Assembly (NCBI RefSeq): GCF_008369295.1
Contig: NZ_VOBG01000037.1
Coordinates: 1 to 44,602 of the forward strand
DNA from: Pseudomonas sp. ANT_H4
GTDB lineage: Bacteria > Pseudomonadota > Gammaproteobacteria > Pseudomonadales > Pseudomonadaceae
Direction of reading: 5' to 3'
Length of the DNA: 44,602 nt
Part shown: positions 16,142-24,869 of the stretch, one piece after another
Layout of the letters: every line of letters begins with the position of its first letter
How positions within the stretch are numbered: the stretch's first letter is position 1
The notes under the pieces: generated by a model
Database searches by the model: none
Told to the model about the DNA's origin: nothing
What the model saw: the letters and a program-made list of their open reading frames with translations, nothing else
Position numbers and translations under genes: made by a program

Positions 16142-17179
16142 TTATTCGGCGGGTAACGTCAGGCGTTGTCCTGACATAAGCAGAGACAAGCGACTCAGGC
16201 TCATCCACGGCGAGCCTGCTGCCTGCCCCTTGATCTGCGCATCAATGCGCTGCGCTTCCAGCAACAACTGCGCCCAGCGTTGCGCCGAGTGTCGTTGCAG
16301 GGCTTTGCTAATCAAGGGTTTGCGCTTGTCCCACACCGGCGGTCGGGCCTGGCTGAAGGCCTTGTCCAGCGGTATACCCTGGCTGTATTGCAGGGCAATA
16401 TTGGCCAGCAACCGCAACTCACGGGCCAGAGCCCAGAGAATCACCGGAGGCTCGACGCCTTCGCCGCGCAGGCCTTCGAGCATGCGCAGAGTGTGGGCGG
16501 CTTCGCCATTGAGGATTGCGTCCACCAGGCCGAACACGTCAAAGCGCGCACTGTCAGCCACCGCACCTTGCACGGTTTCGACGGTAATCTGCCCACCTTC
16601 GGCCATCAGCTTGAGCTTTTCAATTTCTTGCGCAGCAGCCAGCAGGTTGCCTTCGACCCGAGCGGCGATCAGCTCTACCGCGTCCTGGCTGGCGGACAGC
16701 CCGGATTGCGACAGGCGCTGGCGAATCCATTGCGGCAGCTGATTGCTGTCCACTGGCCAGATCTGGATGAACTGGGTCTGCTGACCCTCCACCAATGCCT
16801 TGCCCCACTTGGTTTTCTGCGCACTGCCATCGAGCTTGGGCAAGCTGATCAGCAACAGCGTGTCTTCGGCTGGCCGCCCGCAGTATTCCATCAACGCCGC
16901 CGCGCCTTTGTCGCCGGGCTTGCCCGAAGGCAGGCGCAGCTCTAGCAGGCGTTTTTCGGCAAACAGCGACATGCTCGCACCGGCTTGCAGCAGTGTGCCC
17001 CAGTCGAAACTGGCGTCGGCGCTGAACACCTGGCGCTCGTCGAAGCCCTGCTGGCGTGCGGCTGCGCGAATGGCGTCCGCAGCCTCCTGACACAGCAGCG
17101 GATCATCACCGCTGACAATGTAGACGGGCGCAAGGCTGCCTTGCAGGTGTTTGGCGAGTTGGGCGGGGGCGAGTTTCAT
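16142..17179 (-). CDS. holA: DNA polymerase III subunit delta
   Basis: Delta is the wrench subunit of the clamp loader that opens the beta sliding clamp during replication. The 345 residues show family features: LAPVYIVSGDDPLLCQEAAD near the start, the GASMSLFAEKRLLELRLP segment that touches the clamp, the RVEGNLLAAAQEIEKL helix and the C-terminal collar domain. It follows lptE by 39 bases in the conserved leuS-lptE-holA order. No good ribosome-binding sequence precedes the ATG (CCCCGCCT), so translation may depend on lptE. A GC hairpin lies in that gap. Confidence 0.95.
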   Translation of the reverse strand: MKLAPAQLAKHLQGSLAPVYIVSGDDPLLCQEAADAIRAAARQQGFDERQVFSADASFDWGTLLQAGASMSLFAEKRLLELRLPSGKPGDKGAAALMEYCGRPAEDTLLLISLPKLDGSAQKTKWGKALVEGQQTQFIQIWPVDSNQLPQWIRQRLSQSGLSASQDAVELIAARVEGNLLAAAQEIEKLKLMAEGGQITVETVQGAVADSARFDVFGLVDAILNGEAAHTLRMLEGLRGEGVEPPVILWALARELRLLANIALQYSQGIPLDKAFSQARPPVWDKRKPLISKALQRHSAQRWAQLLLEAQRIDAQIKGQAAGSPWMSLSRLSLLMSGQRLTLPAE

Positions 17180-17190
17180 AGGCGGGGCAA

Positions 17191-17213
17191 ACGGGGCGCG
17201 TGACGCGCCCCGT
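17191..17213 (-). terminator. GC-rich hairpin between lptE and holA
   Basis: ACGGGGCGCG and CGCGCCCCGT form a perfect 10-base-pair stem with a 3-base loop, followed on the transcript by TTTGCC. The T-run is short, so it may be only a partial terminator that lowers holA relative to lptE, which would fit a scarce replication protein. Confidence 0.5.
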
Positions 17214-17218
17214 GTGGC

Positions 17219-17824
17219 TTACTCGGCAGGGATTTCGATTGGCGACTGCTTCGGTGTGCTGTTTTCGTACTCTTGCGCAGCTTTCAGCGCATCGGCGTCA
17301 GCCTTGGCCTTGGCATCAGCGGTCTGCTGCAGGGCATCCAGTTGTGCCGGGCTCAGCAGTTGCAGGCGCAGGACCATGCGCTGGACCAAGTCACGACGCA
17401 TTTCCTTGCGAACCTGGATGGTTTCCGAATCTGAACCCACCAGGTTGTTGCCATCGTGGCTTACGACTTTCTGCACTTGCAGTTTGTCACCCATCAACGG
17501 CAGGTTGTCGTGGCCCTGGATCTCGAAGTTGAGCACGGTGCTCAGTTCGATGTCCGACGCACGGCCCGCGCTGGCGTAGCTGAGGTTGCGCTGGGTTTCC
17601 TGCTCGTTGACCAGGACCAGCTTATAAGGCGCACCGGTATAGACTTTGACGCCGCTGTTTTCCAGCACCTGGCGCAGTTGCGTCACGGTATCACCGTAGG
17701 CGTTGCGGGCGCTGAGGTCCAGTTCCTTGATCGCCAGTTCAGTGGTGCCGGTGCCGCGCAGCTGGAAGCCGCAAGCGCTCAGCAGCACGGCAAGACCCAT
17801 AACCAGCAGATTGCGTTTGATCAT
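17219..17824 (-). CDS. lptE: LPS-assembly lipoprotein LptE
   Basis: Outer-membrane lipoprotein that plugs the LptD barrel and helps insert lipopolysaccharide. The 201 residues begin with a lipoprotein signal (VLLSAC, Cys18), then GFQLRGTGTTELAIKELDLSA cited in part as GFQLRGTGTTELAIKEL, typical of the family. The C-terminal third is a charged Ala/Lys-rich helix with a Pro-rich end, a tail seen in Pseudomonas forms. It lies between leuS and holA, the standard arrangement in gammaproteobacteria. The start is supported by AGGGGAGC upstream. Confidence 0.95.
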   Translation of the reverse strand: MIKRNLLVMGLAVLLSACGFQLRGTGTTELAIKELDLSARNAYGDTVTQLRQVLENSGVKVYTGAPYKLVLVNEQETQRNLSYASAGRASDIELSTVLNFEIQGHDNLPLMGDKLQVQKVVSHDGNNLVGSDSETIQVRKEMRRDLVQRMVLRLQLLSPAQLDALQQTADAKAKADADALKAAQEYENSTPKQSPIEIPAE

Positions 17825-17880
17825 TTTGTTGCTCCCCTTGAAACCATGTGGGCCTTATCGAGGCCCTGGAGGTTTTGTTC

Positions 17881-17905
17881 GGCGCCAGGTGCATGCCCTG
17901 GCGCC
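17881..17905 (-). other. Hairpin between leuS and lptE
   Basis: GGCGCCAGG and CCTGGCGCC form a perfect 9-base-pair stem around 7 bases, nine bases after the leuS stop. There is no T-run on the transcript side. A second, smaller stem (GGGCC/GGCCC, about 17850-17868) follows. They probably stabilise or process the leuS-lptE message. Confidence 0.5.
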
Positions 17906-17913
17906 CGATCCGA

Positions 17914-20520
17914 TTAGCTAGCGACGATGTTGACCAGTTTGCCGGGCACGACGATCACTTTGCGGATGGTCAGGCCTTCGGTAAAGCGCAGCACGTTTTC
18001 ATTGCTGCGAGCGGCGGCTTCAACGTCTTCACGGCTGGCGCTGGCAGGCATGTCGATCTGGCCGCGCAGTTTGCCGTTGACCTGAATCACTAACTGCAGT
18101 GTGTCCTGCACCAGCGCGCTGTCATCCAGCACCGGCCAGCCGGCGTCGATGACTACGTCGTTGTGGCCCAATTGGCTCCACAACTCATGGCTGATGTGCG
18201 GAGTGATCGGTGCCAGCAGCAGGGTGACCGTTTCCAGGCCTTCCTGTACCAGTGCGCGATCTTGTGCAGTGACCTGAGGTGCTTTTTCCAGCACGTTCAT
18301 CAGCGTCATCACCTGGGCGATGGCGGTGTTGAATTTGTGGTGCTGGCCAACGTCCTGGCTGGCTTGCTTGATGGCCAGGTGGGTACTGCGACGAATGGCT
18401 TTCTGTTCATCGTTGAGCTTGTTCAGGTCCAGCTTGCCCGGCAAGCCCTGGCTGACGTGGGCATGGGCCAGACGCCAGACGCGCTTGAGGAAACGATGGG
18501 AACCTTCGACGCCGGAGTCGGACCATTCAGCGCTCATGTCAGGCGGTGAGGCGAACATCATGAACAGGCGGCAGGTGTCTGCGCCGAACTGGTCGATCAT
18601 CGACTGCGGGTCGACGCCATTGTTCTTCGACTTGGCCATCTTCTCGGTGCCGCCGATTTCCACCGGCAGGCCGTCGCAGATCAACTTGGCGCTGATAACC
18701 TTGGCCTTGCTGTCACGCACCAACTCGACGTCCGCCGGGTTGAACCACGTGTAGGCGCCATTGGCTTCGCGACGGTAGTAAGTCTCGGCAATCACCATGC
18801 CTTGGGTCAGCAGGTTCTTGAACGGCTCGTCGGAGCTGACCAGGCCTTCGTCACGCATCAGCTTGTGAAAGAAGCGCGCATACAGCAGGTGCAGAATCGC
18901 GTGTTCGATGCCGCCGATGTATTGATCCACTGGCAACCAGTGGTCGGCCGCGGATTTTTCTACCAGGCCGCCTTCATAATGTGGCGAGGCGTAGCGGGCG
19001 TAGTACCACGAGGACTCGACGAAGGTGTCCATGGTGTCGGTTTCACGCTTGGCAGGCGCGCCGCATTTCGGGCAAGCACATTCGTAGAACTCGGGCATGC
19101 GCGCCAGCGGTGAACCGGCGCCATCCGGTACCACGTCTTCCGGCAATATTACCGGCAACTGGTCTTCCGGCACCGGCACGTCACCGCAGGTTTCGCAGTG
19201 GACGATCGGGATCGGGCAGCCCCAGTAGCGCTGGCGGCTGATGCCCCAGTCGCGCAGGCGGAACTGAGTGCGCGAGGCACCGAGGTTTTTCTTGATCAGT
19301 GCGACTTCCATGGCGTCAAAGGCGCCTTCGAAGTCCAGGCCGTTGAATTCATCGGAGTTGATCAGTTCGCCGTGTTCACCGTAGGCGTCCTGCCACGGGG
19401 CCGGGTTGGTGTCACCGGAGCTGGTACGCACTACCGACTTGATTGGCAGGCTGTACTTGGTGGCGAATTCGAAATCACGCTCGTCGTGAGCCGGCACTGC
19501 CATTACGGCGCCATCGCCGTAGTGCATCAGCACGTAGTTGGCGACCCACACCGGCAGCTTCTCGCCGGTCAGCGGGTGCTCGACGAACAGCGAGGTCGGC
19601 AGGCCTTTTTTCTCTTGGGTGGCGACGTCGGCTTCGGCGACGCTGCCGCCTTTGCATTCAGCGATGAACGCCTGCAGCTCAGGGTTGTTTTGTGCGGCGA
19701 GGGTGGCCAGCGGGTGTTCGGCGGCCACGGCGACGTAGGTCGCGCCCATCAGGGTGTCCGGACGGGTAGTGAAGACTTTCAGTACGCCCGCTTCGCCAAT
19801 GGAATCGACGTTGTAAGGGAACTGCACTTCCATGCCACGGGATTTGCCAATCCAGTTACGTTGCATGGTTTTGACTTGCTCGGGCCAACCCGGCAGGTCA
19901 TCGAGGCTCGACAAGAGTTCATCCGCGTAGGCGGTGATCTTGAAGTAGTACATCGGGATTTCGCGCTTTTCGATCAGCGCGCCGGAACGCCAGCCGCGAC
20001 CGTCGATTACCTGTTCGTTGGCCAGTACGGTCTGGTCCACTGGGTCCCAGTTGACGGTGCCGTTCTTGCGGTAGATCACGCCTTTTTCGAACAGGCGAGT
20101 GAACAGCCATTGTTCCCAACGGTAGTAATCGGGCTTGCAGGTGGTCACTTCGCGGGACCAGTCCACCGCTAGGCCCAGGCTGCGCAGCTGGGTCTTCATG
20201 TAGGCGATGTTTTCGTAGGTCCACTTGGCGGGGGCCACGTTATTTTTCATCGCGGCGTTTTCCGCCGGCATGCCGAAGGCGTCCCAACCCATGGGTTGCA
20301 GGACATTCTTGCCTTGCATGCGCTGGTAGCGGGAGATCACGTCGCCGATGGTGTAGTTACGCACGTGCCCCATGTGTAGCTTTCCGCTGGGGTAAGGGAA
20401 CATCGACAGGCAATAGAAAGTCTCCTTGCCTGGCTGTTCACTGACTTCAAAGGACTTTTGCTCGTCCCAGAACGACTGGGCGGCATTTTCTATTTCACGG
20501 GGCTGGTAATGTTCGTGCAT
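17914..20520 (-). CDS. leuS: Leucyl-tRNA synthetase
   Basis: Class I aminoacyl-tRNA synthetase that charges tRNA-Leu. The 868 residues have the HMGH signature (49-52) in PYPSGKLHMGHVRNY, the large CP1 editing domain in the middle (about 225-420), the KMAKS loop near residue 627 and an anticodon-binding and C-terminal domain. The ATG at 20520 gives the usual MHEHYQPREIE N-terminus; the frame remains open 30 codons upstream without similarity. It leads leuS-lptE-holA. Upstream, a TATGCT near 20646-20651 on this strand is a possible -10 element. Confidence 0.97.
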   Translation of the reverse strand: MHEHYQPREIENAAQSFWDEQKSFEVSEQPGKETFYCLSMFPYPSGKLHMGHVRNYTIGDVISRYQRMQGKNVLQPMGWDAFGMPAENAAMKNNVAPAKWTYENIAYMKTQLRSLGLAVDWSREVTTCKPDYYRWEQWLFTRLFEKGVIYRKNGTVNWDPVDQTVLANEQVIDGRGWRSGALIEKREIPMYYFKITAYADELLSSLDDLPGWPEQVKTMQRNWIGKSRGMEVQFPYNVDSIGEAGVLKVFTTRPDTLMGATYVAVAAEHPLATLAAQNNPELQAFIAECKGGSVAEADVATQEKKGLPTSLFVEHPLTGEKLPVWVANYVLMHYGDGAVMAVPAHDERDFEFATKYSLPIKSVVRTSSGDTNPAPWQDAYGEHGELINSDEFNGLDFEGAFDAMEVALIKKNLGASRTQFRLRDWGISRQRYWGCPIPIVHCETCGDVPVPEDQLPVILPEDVVPDGAGSPLARMPEFYECACPKCGAPAKRETDTMDTFVESSWYYARYASPHYEGGLVEKSAADHWLPVDQYIGGIEHAILHLLYARFFHKLMRDEGLVSSDEPFKNLLTQGMVIAETYYRREANGAYTWFNPADVELVRDSKAKVISAKLICDGLPVEIGGTEKMAKSKNNGVDPQSMIDQFGADTCRLFMMFASPPDMSAEWSDSGVEGSHRFLKRVWRLAHAHVSQGLPGKLDLNKLNDEQKAIRRSTHLAIKQASQDVGQHHKFNTAIAQVMTLMNVLEKAPQVTAQDRALVQEGLETVTLLLAPITPHISHELWSQLGHNDVVIDAGWPVLDDSALVQDTLQLVIQVNGKLRGQIDMPASASREDVEAAARSNENVLRFTEGLTIRKVIVVPGKLVNIVAS

Positions 20521-20781
20521 GGCTACTTTTGAACTGAATAGGGGTGGCCTAATCCTCTTCAATGCACTGCTCGGGTTGATCGACACCAAAAACGGCGCGT
20601 CCATGCCCAAACCCTGCTGGAAGTGGAGTTACAGGAAGCGCCGTAGCATACATGACCCCACTCTATCGAGGGAAACCCTGATTGCGCCCCGCTGGCCGTT
20701 GGTCGCGGCGCCAGATTGGTTTCGCCAGCGCAGCTACGCTGTTTAGTGGGGAGTGAGTCTTATCTTCAATGAGGTGAGGGG

Positions 20782-21099
20782 ATGGTTGATTCGCAGCGAA
20801 TGTTAACGAAACCGGAAGTTTATGAAGGACTGATCGACCGTTTGGGTCGTGCACTGGATGTAGCAAGGACAGCAGCTCGGTTGCGTGATGAACGGCCCGA
20901 GGAGTTGGAACTGCGGGGTTTGAGCCCTGCGGAGTTTGAAGTGATCAAGGCCTATCTGGACTTGAGCGAGCGTACGGCACCGCAATGGGTGGCTCCCCCG
21001 CCAGCCAGCGAGCCCGCGCGATCGGCCAAGGTGGTGTGGCTCAAGGACTTGTCGGCTGGCCGCGGGCCGGAAAAACTCCGGTCCGTGCGGTTCAAGTAA
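20782..21099 (+). CDS. Unknown small protein, conserved position
   Basis: I do not recognise a named family. The 105-residue product is hydrophilic with no signal peptide or membrane segment. Residues 10-60 are predicted helical with many charged residues (LIDRLGRALDVARTAARL, then ELRGLSPAEFEVIKAYLDL); the end is Pro/Ala-rich and basic. The start at 20782 has GAGGTGAGGGG directly upstream, a strong ribosome site though very close. It is divergent from leuS across 261 bases in which I see no other gene. A homologous unknown gene occupies the same place in other pseudomonads as far as I recall. Confidence 0.75.
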   Translation: MVDSQRMLTKPEVYEGLIDRLGRALDVARTAARLRDERPEELELRGLSPAEFEVIKAYLDLSERTAPQWVAPPPASEPARSAKVVWLKDLSAGRGPEKLRSVRFK

Positions 21100-21200
21100 C
21101 GTGCGTCGTCATGTGTCGTTTGATCAGCGTTACCTCGCAATTGTCGCTGTTTTGTTCTTGTAAAGATTGTCGTTAAACCCCGTTACACCTTAGGCTTCGG

Positions 21201-21216
21201 GCATCTTTGGAGATGC
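21201..21216 (+). promoter_or_regulatory. Small hairpin around the ribosome site of the YdcF-like gene
   Basis: GCATCT and AGATGC form a 6-base-pair stem with TTGG as loop, three bases before the ATG at 21220. The likely ribosome-binding sequence GGAG is shared by loop and stem, so folding could limit translation. It is short and could be chance. Confidence 0.3.
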
Positions 21217-21219
21217 TCG

Positions 21220-21981
21220 ATGCCTATTCGTTATTTCATTAAGCAGTTGCTGTTGCCGCCCGGCATTCTCTTGCTGTTGTTGGCGCTTGCCTGGTGGTTT
21301 CGACGCAGCCGCCCGCGACTGGCCGGGGCGTGTTTTGCCTTGGGGCTGGGCGGGATGTGGCTGATGAGTTTGCCGGTAGTCGTGGAGTGGAGCGCGAGAG
21401 CCCTGGAAACCGAGCCGCCGTTGGCCCTGGATAGCTGGGCAGCCCTGGCGCAGCGAGCCGATGCCATTGTGGTGTTGGGTTCGGGGCGTGAACGGGGTGA
21501 TCCGGCCTGGGGCTCAGATCAGCCGACCGGTATTGGCCTTGAGCGGGAACGCTATGCCGCGAGATTGGCCAAGGCTTCGGGCTTGCCGGTGCTGACCAGC
21601 GGTGGCCTGCATTACGGCATGCCGCCCAGCGAGGCGGCGTTGATGGCCGAGTCGATGTTGAATGACTTTGGCGTGACCGTGCACTGGAAGGAAGAGCGCA
21701 GCCGCACCACGTGGGAAAATGCCCGGATGAGCGCCGAAGTGTTGTTGCCGTTGGGGATCAAACGGGTAGTGGTCGTGACCCAGGCCTGGCACATGCCCCG
21801 TTCGCGCTGGAGCTTTGAAAAGGCGGGCTTCACCGTGGTGCCCGCGCCAGTGGGCTTTCTCGGTGTGGACAATGCCAGGCCGCTGGGCGGCTGGATGCCG
21901 GAGTTCAAGTCGGTGTGGCAGAGCGGGCAACTGATGAATGAGGCAGTGGGGCAAGTGGGCTATCGGTTGTTTTACCGGTAG
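21220..21981 (+). CDS. YdcF/ElyC-family membrane protein (DUF218)
   Basis: A 253-residue inner-membrane protein with two N-terminal hydrophobic segments (about 7-27 and 34-56) and a DUF218 domain. The domain shows ADAIVVLGSGRERG (about 82-95), SGGLHYGMPPSEA, ERSRTTWENARMSAEVL and VVVTQAWHMPRS, the pattern of SanA/ElyC/YdcF proteins. E. coli ElyC is linked to envelope integrity and undecaprenyl-phosphate supply; enzyme chemistry for the family is unproven, so I give no reaction. It ends convergently with lnt, and both stop codons fall within one REP-like sequence (21978-21999). Confidence 0.85.
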   Translation: MPIRYFIKQLLLPPGILLLLLALAWWFRRSRPRLAGACFALGLGGMWLMSLPVVVEWSARALETEPPLALDSWAALAQRADAIVVLGSGRERGDPAWGSDQPTGIGLERERYAARLAKASGLPVLTSGGLHYGMPPSEAALMAESMLNDFGVTVHWKEERSRTTWENARMSAEVLLPLGIKRVVVVTQAWHMPRSRWSFEKAGFTVVPAPVGFLGVDNARPLGGWMPEFKSVWQSGQLMNEAVGQVGYRLFYR

Positions 21982-21999
21982 GAGCAAGCTAGCCCCTAC
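21978..21999. repeat. Single REP-like sequence at two gene ends
   Basis: GTAGGAGCAAGCTAGCCCCTAC, cited as GTAGGAGCAAG then CTAGCCCCTAC, resembles a single REP unit of the fluorescens type. Its left TAG is the stop of the YdcF-like gene and its right CTA is, on the other strand, the stop of lnt. Confidence 0.6.
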
Positions 22000-23519
22000 A
22001 CGGTCTTCGACATCCGACCGGCCAATAACGCCCAGCCAAACAACCCCAGACACACAATGATCAACGGCCACGACCGCCATTGCAGGTACGGCGTCAGATT
22101 GTGCATCGGCACCACTTCGCCATAGAGAATGCCGCGCTCGAACTGCGGGATCTGCTCGGTGATCTGGCCAAACGGGTTGATCAGGCCAGTGACGCCGTTG
22201 TTGGTGGCGCGAATCATCCAGCGACCGGCTTCAAGGGCGCGCATCTGGGCCATTTGCAGGTGCTGCAACGGCCCGATAGAGGTGCCGAACCAGGTGTCAT
22301 TGCTGATGGTCAGCAACAGATCGCTGCGGGCCGCTAGGCTGGCGGCGAACTCCGGGTAGACCACTTCGTAGCAAATGTACGGCGCAATCTGATAGCCCTT
22401 GGCTTGCAGCAGCGCCTGGTCAGCAGGGCCGCGGGCGAAGTCTGACATCGGCAAGTCGAAGAAGGCAATCAGGCCTCGCAGCAGGTCTTGCAGCGGCACG
22501 TATTCGCCAAAGGGCACCAGTTTTTGCTTCAAGTAAGTGCCATCACCTTCGCCGACCACGGTGATGCCATTGAAGTAGCGCTTTTCACCGTGCAGTTCCT
22601 GGCGAATAGGTACGCCAGTGATTAGCGCAGTGTTCCGATCAGCGGCGAACTTGCCCATCATGCCCAGGTAGCCTTCGACGGATTCCTTGAGCACCGGGAC
22701 TGCGGTTTCCGGCCAGACCAGTAGATCGACACGCTTGGAGGCGAAACTCATATCGCGGTAAAGCGCCAGCTGTGCATTGAGCTGATCCGGGTCCCACTTC
22801 ATGCTTTGTTCGATATTGCCCTGAAGCGCCGCCACTGTCAGCGCCGGGCCTGCCGGGCTGGTCCAGGCATAGTGCTTGAGTGCCAGGCCAATCGCCCACG
22901 GAGCCACCAGCAGCACCAGGCCCGCGCCGATAAACGCATTACGTTTGGCGACCAGCAAGCGCGGCAGGTTGCAGATCAGCGCCGCAGTCAGCGCCAGGGC
23001 AAAGGAAATCAGCCAAATCCCACCCATCGGCGCGAGGCCGGCGAGGGGGCCGTCAAGCTGGCTGTAACCGGAATAGAGCCACGGGAAACCGGTGAGGAAC
23101 CAGCCGCGAAAGGCTTCCTGGGCCACCCACAGCGCAGCAAAGGCCAGGGCATCGGCCAGCGGCGCTTCATTGCGACGCAGCCAGCGCGCCCAGAGCCAGG
23201 CGGGTAAGGCAAAGAACCAGGCAATTGCTGCGGTAAACGCCAGCATCAGCAGCCCGGCCAACAGCACCGAAGCGCCGCCGAAGTGATGAATGCTGTAGTA
23301 GATCCAGCTGGTGCCCGCGCCGAACAGGCCAAAACCGAAGCACCAGCCTCGGCCCATGGCCTGACGCGGCGTCAGTGTGCGCAGTCCTGCATAGAAGAAC
23401 CCCACCGCCAGCAGCGCCAGCAGCCAGATATCGTACGGCGCCAGCGCCAGTGTGGTGATAGCACCGGCCACCACGGCCAGCAAATTACCGGGCCAGCCGG
23501 GGCGGGTTAGGCGCTGCAT
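21996..23519 (-). CDS. lnt: Apolipoprotein N-acyltransferase
   Basis: Adds the third acyl chain to the N-terminal cysteine of lipoproteins at the inner membrane, the last step of lipoprotein maturation. The 507 residues have about six N-terminal membrane segments and a periplasmic nitrilase-type domain with the catalytic triad Glu271 (WPETAVP), Lys333 (KLVPFGEY) and Cys383 (YICYEVVYPE), all intact. The window holds several lipoproteins (RlpA, LptE and others) that depend on it. It follows corC by eight bases, the standard corC-lnt pair. Confidence 0.96.
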   Translation of the reverse strand: MQRLTRPGWPGNLLAVVAGAITTLALAPYDIWLLALLAVGFFYAGLRTLTPRQAMGRGWCFGFGLFGAGTSWIYYSIHHFGGASVLLAGLLMLAFTAAIAWFFALPAWLWARWLRRNEAPLADALAFAALWVAQEAFRGWFLTGFPWLYSGYSQLDGPLAGLAPMGGIWLISFALALTAALICNLPRLLVAKRNAFIGAGLVLLVAPWAIGLALKHYAWTSPAGPALTVAALQGNIEQSMKWDPDQLNAQLALYRDMSFASKRVDLLVWPETAVPVLKESVEGYLGMMGKFAADRNTALITGVPIRQELHGEKRYFNGITVVGEGDGTYLKQKLVPFGEYVPLQDLLRGLIAFFDLPMSDFARGPADQALLQAKGYQIAPYICYEVVYPEFAASLAARSDLLLTISNDTWFGTSIGPLQHLQMAQMRALEAGRWMIRATNNGVTGLINPFGQITEQIPQFERGILYGEVVPMHNLTPYLQWRSWPLIIVCLGLFGWALLAGRMSKTV

Positions 23520-23527
23520 GTCATTCC

Positions 23528-24367
23528 TTAGCGGGCAATAGGTGTCAGGCGAATCAGATGAATCCTACGGCTGTCGGCATTCAGGATGCGAAAGCGATAG
23601 GCGCCGATTTCAGTGGTCTCGTTGCGCTTGGGCAGGTGCCCGAACGCACTCATCACCAGGCCACCGACGGTGTCGAATTCATCGTCGGAGAATTCGCTGT
23701 CGAAGAACTCGTTGAAGTTCTCGATGGGCGTCAGGGCCTTGACCAGGAAATCACCGCTGGGCAGAGGCTTGATGTAGCTGTCTTCTTCGACGTCGTGCTC
23801 GTCTTCGATGTCGCCGACGATCTGTTCCAGCACGTCTTCAATGGTCACAAGACCTGCGACGCCGCCGTATTCGTCAATGACGATGGCCATGTGATTGTGG
23901 TTGGCGCGAAACTCGCGCAACAGCACATTCAGGCGCTTGGATTCGGGAACGAAGGTGGCAGGACGCAGCAGGTCCTTGATGTTGAAGCTGTCGCCGTTCT
24001 CCTTGAGGATCAGCGGCAGCAGGTCCTTGGCCAGTAGGACGCCCATGACGTCATCGTGGCTTTCGCCGATCACCGGGTAGCGCGAGTGCGCCGAATCGAT
24101 GACGGCCGGGAGGAATTCCCGGGGTGTCTGGGTCGCCTTGATGCTGATCATCTGCGAGCGCGGGACCATGATGTCCCGTACTTGCAGGTCAGCGACCTGG
24201 ATGGCACCTTCGACGATGGCCAGCGCTTCGCTGTCCAGCAACTTGTTCTGATGGGCCTCGCGCAGCAGCTCCAGCAGCTCCTGGCGGTTTTTCGGCTCGT
24301 GGGCAAAGGCCTGGGTGAGTTTCCCCAGCCATGACTTTTGCCCGTTGCTCGATCGGTCTTCGCTCAT
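23528..24367 (-). CDS. corC: CorC/YbeX, CBS-domain protein
   Basis: A soluble 279-residue protein of the HlyC/CorC group. It has a tandem CBS pair at about 65-190 (DIMVPRSQMISIKATQT, AIVIDEYGGVAGLVTIEDVLE cited in part as YGGVAGLVTIEDVLEQIVGD) and a C-terminal CorC_HlyC domain (about 205-275, GDFLVKALTPIENFNEFF). The family was first linked to Mg/Co efflux together with CorA; later work links YbeX to ribosome assembly and magnesium balance. Its place between ybeY and lnt fits the latter. A 13-base sequence is duplicated in the gap before its start. Confidence 0.94.
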   Translation of the reverse strand: MSEDRSSNGQKSWLGKLTQAFAHEPKNRQELLELLREAHQNKLLDSEALAIVEGAIQVADLQVRDIMVPRSQMISIKATQTPREFLPAVIDSAHSRYPVIGESHDDVMGVLLAKDLLPLILKENGDSFNIKDLLRPATFVPESKRLNVLLREFRANHNHMAIVIDEYGGVAGLVTIEDVLEQIVGDIEDEHDVEEDSYIKPLPSGDFLVKALTPIENFNEFFDSEFSDDEFDTVGGLVMSAFGHLPKRNETTEIGAYRFRILNADSRRIHLIRLTPIAR

Positions 24368-24410
24368 AGCGATTACTCTAAATCCTTTGTTGTTTCAGTT
24401 AAGTGTTGTT

Positions 24411-24869
24411 TCAGTTTTCGTCGTCTGCATACGGATCACGATGACCCAGTTCAGCAAGCAACGTTCGTTCCAGAGCTTCCATTTCCTCGGCCTCCTCATC
24501 ATCTATATGGTCGTAACCCAAGAGATGCAAGCAGCCGTGGATGACTAGATGGGCCCAGTGTGCCTCAAGTTCCTTGCCTTGTTCCGCCGCTTCACGCTCT
24601 ACCACTTCGACGCAGATCACCATATCCCCCAGCAGCGGGATATCCAGGAACTCGTCCGGCACATCTGCGGGAAACGACAGCACGTTGGTCGCGTAGTCTT
24701 TTTGGCGCCAGGTGTGATTCAGTTCACGGCCTTCGGGCTCATCCACCAGGCGAATGGTTAGTTCCGAGTCGGCGGTGCGCTGGCGCAGGGCCAGTGTGCA
24801 CCATTGACGAAACAGTTCTTCGCTGGGGGCGGCCGCTTCGGTAGCCAGTTGGAGATCAAGCTCAAGCAT
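24411..24869 (-). CDS. ybeY: Endoribonuclease YbeY
   Basis: Zinc-dependent endoribonuclease needed for 16S rRNA 3'-end maturation and 70S ribosome quality control. The 152 residues carry the metal site H-x3-H-x5-H: His111, His115 and His121 in HLVIHGCLHLLGYDH. An earlier in-frame start exists at 24932, but the ATG at 24869 gives the usual MLELDLQLAT N-terminus and overlaps ybeZ by only eight bases. A 16-base tandem repeat spans its stop codon. Confidence 0.95.
   Translation of the reverse strand: MLELDLQLATEAAAPSEELFRQWCTLALRQRTADSELTIRLVDEPEGRELNHTWRQKDYATNVLSFPADVPDEFLDIPLLGDMVICVEVVEREAAEQGKELEAHWAHLVIHGCLHLLGYDHIDDEEAEEMEALERTLLAELGHRDPYADDEN

Noticed and set aside
19198..20172. 324-codon open frame antisense to leuS
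   Set aside because: Overlaps the leuS catalytic and editing domains and has no recognisable motif.
20521..20781. Extra gene between leuS and the unknown small gene
   Set aside because: Short frames there lack a ribosome site and similarity; it is a divergent promoter region.
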